DNA of 43,500 bases from the NCBI RefSeq assembly GCF_030272615.1, contig NC_081415.1, positions 235,115,303-235,158,802 on the forward strand. The letters run 5' to 3'. Below, piece by piece: positions 33,690 to 42,195 of this stretch. The notes under the pieces are model-generated. The model did not search any database. It saw only the letters and a list, made by a program, of their open reading frames with translations, and was not told where the DNA came from. The position numbers were made by a program, and so were the translations under genes. The stretch comes from Cryptomeria japonica. Its lineage: Eukaryota; Streptophyta; Pinopsida; Cupressales; Cupressaceae. Positions within the stretch are counted from its first letter, which is position 1. Each line of letters starts with the position of its first letter.

Positions 33690-34472
33690 TAAATAGTTGG
33701 AAACAAGTATAAAGGATTTATGACAAGAGGAAGATTGGCAAATGAAAAGGTATGTCTTATCTCTCAAATTGAACCATCATCATTTAATGAGGCATGTGAA
33801 GATAAACACTGGATTAAAGCTATGGAAGAAGAATTAGAACAAATTGAGAAGAATAAAACTTGGAAATTAGTTCCCCGGCCTAAAGATAAAAATGTAATTG
33901 GAACCAAATGGGTATTCAGAAACAAACTTAATGAAGATGGTAAGGTTATCAGAAATAAAGCAAGACTAGTGTGTAAGGGATATTCTCAGAAAGATGGAAT
34001 TGATTATAATGAGACCTTTGCACCGGTAGCTAGAATTGAGGCAGTCAGATTATTTTTGGCTTTTGCAGTACATAAGAACTACAAAGTATATCAAATAGAC
34101 ATTAAATGTGCATTTTTGAATGGAGATCTTGAAGAAGAAGTTTACATTGAACAACCTAATGGATTTTCTTTGACAGATAACAAAGATATGGTTTGCAGGT
34201 TAAGGAAAGCTTTGTATGGGTTGAAGCAAGCTCCAAGAGCTTGGTATGCAAGATTAGATAAGTATCTTTTGAAGATTGGTTTTTCTAAAGGTAATGCTGA
34301 CAAAAACTTATATTATAAAGTAACAAATGATGACATCTTGGTTATAGAAGTTTTTGTTGATGATATAATCTTTGGAGGAGAAGATGGATTATGTAAAGAA
34401 TTTTCTATTGAAATGCAGCAAGAATTTGAAATGTCTATGATTGGACAAATAAAATTCTTTTTAGGATTGTAG
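33690..34472 (+). pseudogene. Copia reverse transcriptase of element F
   Basis: Contains EPSSFNEACED, IEKNKTWKLVPRP, NVIGTKWVFRNKLNEDG, QIDIKCAFLNGDLEEEVYIE, LYGLKQAPRAWY and the catalytic box FVDDIIFGG, in family order. A TAG at 34470-34472 stops the frame just after FFLGL. The preceding integrase-RT linker has its own stop near 33690. RT would copy element RNA into DNA. Confidence 0.9.
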
Positions 34473-35254
34473 ATTTCACAGACTGATAAAGGTATATTCT
34501 TGAGTCAATCCAAGTAATTGAAGGAGTTATTAAAGAAATTTGGGATGGAGAACTCTAAACTGGTAAGCACACCTATGACTACAAATTACAAATTATCACA
34601 AAGGGATGAATCTACACCTGTTAATCCAACTAGATACAAATCTATGATAGGAGGTTTACTGTATTTGATACAAACAAGACCTAATATCATGAGTCAGTAG
34701 TAAAAAGGATTTTCCAGTACTTACAAGGCACTACAAATCTTGGATTATGGTATCTTAGAAATGAAAACTTTGAATTGTGTGCATACACAGATGCAAACTG
34801 GGCAGGAGATATGGATGATAGAAAAAGAACCACGGGAGGAGCATTTTTTCTTGGAAGCAGACTATTTTCTTGGTTGAGTAAGAAACAAAGTTGTACATCC
34901 TTAACAACAACAGAATCAGAATATGTTGCAGCAGCAACTAACTGTACACCAGTACTATGGCTTAAACAAATGTTGAAAAACATAAAGGTAAAATGCAAGG
35001 AACCTATTACTATCTATTGTGATAACACTGCAGCAATTGATATATCTAAGAATCCAATACTACATTCTAAAACCAAACATGTTTCTATCAAACTGAATTT
35101 TCTAAGGGAGAATGTTGAAGCAAAAGAAATAAAACTGGTTTATATGAATACCAAAGAACAGATTGTAGATATTTTCACTAAACCTTTGTCTAAGGAGACT
35201 TTTGAATATCATAGAGATCAGCTTGGGGTCATACCCCCACCGGTAGATACTTAG
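34473..35254 (+). pseudogene. Copia RT thumb and RNase H of element F
   Basis: Two open pieces: 34518-34700 (LVSTPMTTNYKLSQRDE, YKSMIGGLLYLIQTRPNI) and 34775-35254 (CAYTDANWAGDMDDRKRTTG, SKKQSCTSLTTTESEYVAAA, IYCDNTAAIDISKNP, KHVSIKLNFLRE). Between them a small deletion and frame change lie near 34690-34710. The RNase H catalytic Asp, Glu and Asp of TDANW, TESEY and CDN are all present. The frame ends at the natural stop, upstream of the polypurine region. Confidence 0.9.
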
Positions 35255-35407
35255 GAAGTTGATGTTTGTCATCAACTTGTAGAATTAATAGAGAAATCTT
35301 TTACTCTGTCTTTGATGAGGAAGCTACTTCTCTAGGGGAGTAGTTGGTATACTGAATTGGTTGGTATTTTGTATCTGAAAAATGTTTTTACTTTGGCAAT
35401 TGATGTC

Positions 35408-35633
35408 AAAGGGGGAGAGATTAGTATGGAAAAACACAAGGAAACACATGTCATTCTCAGGGGGAGAGATTGTTACTTTGGAAGAGATTATTTATATCTA
35501 AGTTTTTGATTTCTGGTTATGATCTATTTTGGGAGATTGTTGGCTTTTGTTGGCTTTTGGTATTTGGCATTTCTGTTTTGGCACTTTGATGGTTTTTCCA
35601 TCTTGTGTTGCCATCAATGCCAAAGGGGGAGAT
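35408..35633 (+). other. Three polypurine-tract-like motifs upstream of the 3' LTR
   Basis: AAAGGGGGAGAGATTAG near 35408, AGGGGGAGAGATTGTT near 35459 and AAAGGGGGAGAT at 35622-35633. Only the last abuts the LTR and is the functional-position PPT. The others are close copies. Confidence 0.8.
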
Positions 35634-36097
35634 TGTTGGTATTTTGGTATGGTTTTGTCATTGATGTCAACACCTACTAACACTTATCAACTCTAGCACT
35701 TTGGAGAATCAACAACATTCACCAGCAAACAAATGACTTATGTACAGTCACCGGTATCTGGTACACTAGTAGGATATAATGATCACCGACACTTGGAATG
35801 GCATGGAAAACACTTGGTTATGTCAAAGACATCGTTTGGACACTTTGTCTTGGAGATTTTTTTATTGGCATATTTGTATAAACATATTTGTTGTTACCGG
35901 CAAATTGGTCCAAGTTATACACTAGCAGGATTATCTTTTCCAGATCAGCATGACACACTATGGAGATGTTTTATTATTGTTGTAAATGCATCAAGCTAAT
36001 ATGTTGTATCAGTTATTACATTGGATATTATTTTAATTGTAAATTGATTTTATTGTAATATCCTTTAGAGCCGACCTACTAAAATTGGTCCTAGGTT
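35634..36097 (+). repeat. 3' LTR of element F, broken after 464 bp
   Basis: Matches 30055-30518, ending at CCTAGGTT. In the left LTR this is followed by ATGATATAAATG, here by GGGCGTGTGCAC. Confidence 0.92.
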
Positions 36098-36162
36098 GGG
36101 CGTGTGCACAAAGATGGTGGTCAGAAAAGTGGACACCACCCAAAAAAAACTTGAAAAAATAG

Positions 36163-36370
36163 GTAGCGCGTACGCAGTTTTAAAATTTCAAATTCTCACG
36201 TACGCGCTTAGGTTTATTCTTCCCGAGCCTAGAAAAGGTAGCACGTACGCGCTAAGTTTAGGAAACTAAGCGCGTACATGCTATGCCTAGGAAAATTAGC
36301 GCGCATGTGCTACTTATAGGAAAATGAGCACGTATGCGCTAATAATCCTAGTAAAACTGTGTATGCGGTG
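36163..36370. repeat. Seven-copy palindromic subterminal motif (AGCGCGTACGCGCT-like)
   Basis: Variants start near 36164, 36196, 36240, 36268, 36297, 36326 and 36357, spaced mostly 28-32 bp and once 44, and are separated by CCTAGGAAAA-like links. The consensus is a perfect 14-bp palindrome rich in CpG, in an otherwise AT-rich neighbourhood. It lies 65-270 bp from the presumed transposon end, where transposase-binding sites normally lie. Confidence 0.8.
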
Positions 36371-36496
36371 CCTGATGAATTTTTTTTTTTTTTTTAACTT
36401 GGTCCTCATTTACTCGAAAAGTGCATTTTTTACTTTGTTTTTTTTCCATTTTCTAACCTAAACCGCGAATGGGGTGTGAAATTTATCATCCAGGCT

Positions 36497-39122
36497 ATGG
36501 ATCAAGGTTAGTTTTTGTTTATTTTTGTCTTTCTTTCTGGTTTATGCAATTTGTTTTACATTTTGAATTTAATTTCATTAATTTTGATTAGGTTTTTTCA
36601 TTTTTTTTTTCAAAAACTAGATTCTTCTAATTCAGAACAAGAACAACCAAATGCACCTCCTAAAAACCCACAAGAACAACCAAATGCACCTCCTAAAAAC
36701 ACACAAGAACAACCCCCAATTCTTCCTTTTGACCGCACAGCCGAAACACAAGAAGAATTAATTAATTAGTTAGGGCAAAATACATCCAAAATCAATAGAC
36801 TGATTGTAAAATTGAAAACTTCTGAACTTGACTATCATCAATCCCTCACCACTAGCCTAGAAACATTAGCTAGTGGTTCCATAGCTGTTTCCATAGAAAT
36901 TACCAAATGGGGAAGCTTTAGGGATAGGTGTCGTCAATTCTATGCCAATGGGCTATCATACAATGGAGTTAAAAACAAAAATATTTCTAAACAACAAATA
37001 TGTGCCCTTTTTGTTGACCCCAAAACTGGTCTGTCATTACCTCCTAATGCAAAGAGGTTTCCCATATATTGGTGTACCAATGTGCAAATGAAGAATCTTT
37101 TTTGGTAGAGGTGGTGGATGGTCTTTGACAATCCACCTTGTAATAATTATGAGGTGCCATTATATTTTTTGAGAAAAATATATTGTGAGTTTGTGCTCAA
37201 TGTGTGCCCAAATTATTTTGACATGAGAGAGTTTCATGATAGAGGTGGTGGCTCTGCCCAAGATAGACCTGGAGCCCGTAGGCGATTAGCTACGGAGAGT
37301 CACCGCCCCCTAGCACCCAAACCCAAGGTGCATCAGGCTGTCCCATTAGAGTTGAACGAGTCGATGGAGCTACAAACTCTTCAGGTGGCAACAACATTGA
37401 CTGGTGCCATCATCCAGCATGGGACATCATTAGCACACCCTATTGTATTGGATGATGAGCCGTTAGAGGGCAACAGAGAGCCCATCGAGCATATGTGTGT
37501 CAGTTGCTTGGGGATATGCTCAGGGATAGATTATGCAACTGGTGCAGATGGATACTCATATCATCTATGCACGATTTGTGGTTGTAGATGTCAGGTTCAC
37601 ACGGTTGAGGATGTCGCACTGACAGATGAGTTGATGGACATGGTATTTGCCCATGAGCCACACACACAAGTGTGTTGATTTGAATTCATAACATTTTATT
37701 TATCAGTCACTTTAATTTTGTAATTACATAAATAAATTTCCATTTATACATCGATTTAAATTGAGACAAATAATATGCATTTCAGGATGCAGCAACGGTA
37801 TCCCATACACCTCCCCCAATTACCACAACTGCAACTTCGACACCTGAGGTATAAATTTTGTAACATGTTAAAATAGAATAGTACACTTTGAATTCAAAAA
37901 AATACAAGATATACTAACTATCTTTAATGCTTGGTCCAATTTCTAGTTTGTAGGTGTTGACAGGGTACGAAATGTCCCAGATTGATGATATCACGCTGTC
38001 GGTGATCGATATTGGCCTACAAGGCTATACGGTATCATATTTTGTACAACTCTTTTTATGTATTGTTTTGATGGAATATGCAAGTCATTTCATTTTAGAT
38101 TTTTAAAATTATGTTTAATTTATTATCTGTACTAATATCTCATGTTAATTTTCTGTTTTTAGGGCACCCCCTCCGTGTCTAGGGTTCGTCCGAAGAAAAA
38201 GAATATCTCAAAGACGCCAAAACATGTGAAGAAGGTAATTGAACACATTTTTAGTTGTACAATTGTTTGAAAATGTTGAAATCAAGTATTATTTGGGGTT
38301 TGTAGATTGATTAGTGTTTTTTGTCTATTTTACATGTACAACGGCCATTGAGCTTTGTGGATATGTTGAATGCACCTGATTCACCTGCGAATCAAGAGAG
38401 GGCGGAGGTATGTATCTCTACTTTATTTTCTTGATTTCATGATTATATGCATGCGTACATGTGAACTTGTGATATATTATAATCTTATATTTTTTTCATA
38501 CAGGAAATATCCATACCTATTTCATCAATGGTGAACCCTCCTCCTTGCACTGGAGAAGCATATCAAGATCTGGTACACTTTTGTTTGATATGTAAAATTA
38601 ATTGTTTTCAACCTTCAATACTTATCATTATATTAATTGTATTTAATCTTTGTACATTTTTTGTATAGGTAATAGCGATCATTTCTACATCGATGGTGAG
38701 CCATCCTCAGTCCATTGGAGAAGCATCTGAGTCACAGGTATGTCATTGTTCTCTATATTATAGCTTTTAAGTGTTTTTGATATATTTATGTTAGTACATT
38801 GTATTAATTGTACATTTAATTTACAATAGACTTGTTCGTGGGTACGGCCATAATGTGGATCCATTTAAGTATGTCTTAAAGAAAACTCCTAAGAGTGACA
38901 AGGAGAGGAGAGTGAAGACATTAGCTCCTGGATCAGCCGATGAGGTAATCTACATTTCAATTGCAAAGGAATTAAAGTTAAATGCATAGTTATGATGTTA
39001 ATTATGAACTATTTTCTACAAAAGAATTCTAACTTGGCTTTTGAATTGTGGTTTTGCAGCCATCTACAGAGCTGCGTACTGCACCGAAGAGCCTTGATTT
39101 TGATGATCCACCAGAATTTTAG
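36497..39122 (+). pseudogene. Multi-exon gene of unknown function carried by element G
   Basis: Splice sites and reading frame suggest exons 36497-36506, 36620-37669, 37786-37848, 37954-38031, 38163-38234, 38342-38407, 38504-38572, 38669-38737, 38830-38944 and 39060-39122, ending PPEF and TAG. Most junctions are phase 0. The first two join in phase 1 to start MDQDSS. Features in order: a repeated EQPNAPPKN segment; an unassigned region (ITKWGSFRDRCRQFYANG, FPIYWCTNVQ); a Cys cluster with CVSC and CTICGCRC that should bind zinc; a basic patch RPKKKNISKTPKHVKK, likely nuclear targeting; and two related 23-codon exons. Defects: TAG at 36767-36769 and 37106-37108, a lost acceptor before 38342, a one-base frame problem in exon 9. 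I do not recognise the family. By position it may be the accessory, DNA-binding protein of the transposon (inference). Confidence 0.6.
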
Positions 39123-39289
39123 GATCATATAGTGTTAGTTTTGGTCATAGAATGACCAATACATGTAGATATATTCTACATTTTTATTGTATATCAATTT
39201 GGACATGCCATATGCCACATTTTTGTAATACTTGTATTGACTTGGCAGACATGCCTTTTTTTATATATATAAATATTGATATTCGATCC

Positions 39290-39295
39290 AATAAA
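39290..39295 (+). terminator. Candidate polyadenylation signal
   Basis: AATAAA about 168 bp after the stop codon at 39122. Confidence 0.4.
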
Positions 39296-39305
39296 TGTGT
39301 AATGA

Positions 39306-39593
39306 GTTCATTATTTTGTATTCATTGTATTTTGTGGTTGTCCTTTTATAAATTTAAATGAATATTTGCATATGTAATCAACAATATGAATATAAACAAC
39401 AAAAATATATGATATAAAGCATTGCAATCGTGGAATATGATTTGATAAAATTTCTAAAATGTTGAATTAACCCTAAAAAACTCCTTGTATTCAGTTCATT
39501 ATTATGTATACGTTGTATTTGGTGGCTGCCCTTTTATAAATTTAAATGAATATTTGCATATGTAATTAACAATATGAATATAAACAACAAAAA
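39306..39593 (+). repeat. Direct duplication in the gene's 3' flank, 188-bp offset
   Basis: About 100 bp containing CCTTTTATAAATTTAAATG and the following ATATTTGCATATGTAAT block occurs at 39306-39405 and again at 39494-39593. About 90 bp unlike each other lie between. Confidence 0.85.
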
Positions 39594-39639
39594 TCGACAA
39601 TATGAATTTAAACAATAATGTGTTTGGTGCGAGAGCACC

Positions 39640-41577
39640 CTCACGCTCGCAATGGTCAAATTTTGTTCCTTGTGTGCACAAACAAACATCGCGAGCACGT
39701 CCGGGTGGGCAGGTTTACGCTAGGCATGCCCCTGTCATGCATCCCAAAGCACCAGAACGTCGAGAGTCATACCCTACCGGTGCAATCTCTCAAGTGCCTT
39801 AAGTCCAAAAAATTGTCAAAATTTGATGGACTGTTTCTTCCAATCCATGACACAAACGGTCGATCTGTTTGATCCTGTGGGGTTGCGTGAGGCTCCTCTA
39901 CAATGGCCTATCTCATTTTTTGACGAATCGAAGCCATTTTCAATTAGTATCATTTTTTCACCTGCTCAAAAAACCGTCAGTTGCTTGCAAGGAAAAGTTG
40001 CAAGATTGGCTAGAATTGATTATTTTCCTCGTGTGCACAAACTAACGTCTTGAGCGCATTCGGGTGGGTAGGTTTACGCTAGGCATGCCCTTGTCGTGCA
40101 TCCCAAAGCACCAAAACATTGAGAGTCATTCCCTACCGATGAGATCTCTCAAGTGCCCTGAGTCCAAAAAATTATCAAAATTTGATGGATTGTTTCTTCC
40201 AATCCACGACACATACGGTCAATCTGTTTGATCCTGTGGGGTTGCGTGAGGCTCCTCTACAATGGCCTATCTCAGTTTTTGACAACTTGAAGCCATTTTC
40301 AATTAGTAGCATTTTTTTGCCTGCTCAAAAAATTGTCAGTTGCTTGCAAGGAAAAGTTGCAAGATTGGCTAGAATTGATTTTGTTCCCCGTGTGCACAAA
40401 CCGACGATGCAAGTACATCTGGGTGGGCAGCTTTACGCTAAGAATGCCCCTATCATGCATCCCAAAGCACCAGAACGTTGAGAGTCATAACCTACTAGTG
40501 AGATCTCTCAAGTGCCCTGAGTCCAAAAAATTGTCAAAATCTGATGGACTGTTTCTTCCAATCCACGATACATACGGTCAATTTTTTGATCCCGTCGGGT
40601 CATGTGAGGCTCCTCTACAATGGCCTATCTCAGTTTTCGATGACTCGAAGCCATTTTCAATTAGTAGCATTTTTTCGCCTGCTCAAAAAACCATCAGTTG
40701 CTTGCAAGGAAAAGTTGCAAGATTGGCTAGAATTGATTTTGTTCCTCGTGTGCACAAAATGATGTCGTGAGTGCATCCAAATGGGTAGGTTTACACTAGG
40801 CATGCCCCTGTCATGCATCCCAAAGCACCAGAACATCGAGAGTCATACCCTACCAGTGAGATCTCTCAAGTGCCCTGAGTCCAAAAAATTGTCAAAATTT
40901 TGACGGACTGTTTCTTCCAATCCACGACACATACGGTCAATTTGTTTGATCCCATGGGGTCATGTGAGGCTCCTCTATAATGGCACATCTTTTTTTTTGA
41001 CGAATCGAAGCCATTTTCAATTAGTAGCATTTTTTCACCTGCTCAAAAAATCGTCAATTGCTTGCAAGGAAAAGTTGCAAGATTGGCTAGAATTGATTAT
41101 GTTCCTCATGTGCACAAACCGACATCGTGAGCACATCCAGGTGGGTAGGTTTATGCTAGGCATGCCCCTATCATACATCCCAAAGCACCATAACGTCGAG
41201 AGTCATACCCTACCGGTGAGATCTCTCAAGTGCCCTGAGTCCAAAAAATTGTCAAAATTTGACGGACTGTTTCTTCCAATCCACGACACATACGGTCGAT
41301 CTGTTTGATCTCATGGGGTCATGTGAGGCTCCTCTACAATGGTCTATCTCAGTTTTTGATGACTCGAAGCCATTTTCAATTAGTAGCATTTTTTCGCCTG
41401 CTCAAAAAATCGTTAGTTTCTTGCAAGGAAAAGTTGCAGGATTGGCTAGAATTGATTTTGTTCCTCGTGTGCACAAACCGACATCATGAGCGCATTCAGG
41501 TGGGCAGGTTTACACTAGGCATGCCGCTGTCGTGCATCCCAAAGCACCAGAACGTCAAGTCATACCCTACCGACACA
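39640..41577 (+). repeat. 359-bp tandem repeat array, about 5.3 copies
   Basis: The anchor GTGTGCAC recurs at 39672, 40031, 40390, 40748, 41109 (as TGTGCAC) and 41467, a period of 358-360 bp. Copies are mostly over 90% alike by eye and share blocks such as CGTGAGGCTCCTCTACAATGG-like and AGTTGCAAGATTGGCTAG. Each unit is relatively GC-rich and holds a plus-strand ORF of 75-145 codons. Since 359 is not divisible by three, the frame shifts from unit to unit, so there is no continuous protein. It behaves like a short satellite array. Confidence 0.93.
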
Positions 41578-41780
41578 ATGTAGAAGTTGTTTGACAACTT
41601 TTTTGACAATTTTTGCTCAAATTGTATCTAGTCTCAATCTATCACCCCTATGACCTAATAATGACTCCAATAATTATCCATGATTATACAAGAATCAAGA
41701 ATGCTCATGATTGACCAGGGACACATCACATATACTCAAAACATAGTCACAAAACATTGACACACAAAATAGTCACAAAA
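41578..41780. other. Short non-coding link
   Basis: Contains ACATTGTCACA- and CACAAAACATTG-type short repeats near 41745-41785 and nothing else recognisable. Confidence 0.4.
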
Positions 41781-41789
41781 CATTGTCAC

Positions 41790-42125
41790 ATATTATTAAA
41801 AAATTTGCCTCTAAATATGGTCAAATTAGCTCTTGGCTATTTGATTATACAAAAAATTGTCTTACAAATAATCTCATGGGATTTTATACAAAATTTGGCA
41901 TTACAATATATGCGATTCAGCTCATCGCCATTTTAATATACAAATCATCTCATGGGCTTTTATACAAAATTTGGCATTACAATATGTGCGATTCAGCTCA
42001 TCGCCATTTTAATATACAAAATTTAGCATGTACATATGTACAAATCAGCTCATTGCCACTTAAATATACAAAATTATGCCCCTAAACATGTAAAAATCAG
42101 CTCATGGGCATTTATATATACAAAA
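41790..42125. repeat. Degenerate tandem repeats of about 57-76 bp
   Basis: A unit like TTATACAAAATTTGGCATTAC followed by GATTCAGCTCATCGCC and TTTTAATATACAAA recurs at about 41883, 41958, 42011 and 42064, more decayed before and after. It lies just downstream of the minus-strand gene's stop. Confidence 0.75.
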
Positions 42126-42195
42126 AATGAATATAGAACAATTCGTCGATGATTTATACAAATTTCTCAAAATCATTCTACTATGAACCATAGAA

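Larger units (their letters stand above)
30055..36097 (+). mobile_element. Ty1/Copia LTR retrotransposon (element F), 3' LTR interrupted
   Basis: The left LTR (30055-31115), initiator-Met primer site, gag-protease-integrase-RT-RNase H in Copia order, polypurine tracts, and the first 464 bp of the right LTR are all present. It sits inside the RT of a Gypsy element, which continues up to 30054. The sequence before the LTR is ATTCA. The right LTR stops after CCTAGGTT at 36097, where the left LTR continues, so the rest has been displaced or lost. Several frame breaks make it non-functional. Confidence 0.93.

Noticed and set aside
39602-41583. Overlapping ORFs of 66-145 codons in the tandem array, with similar peptides in each unit
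   Set aside because: The period of 359 is not a multiple of three and the ORFs change frame from unit to unit. Similarity of the peptides follows from the DNA repeat itself. No codon-style conservation can be argued without alignment.
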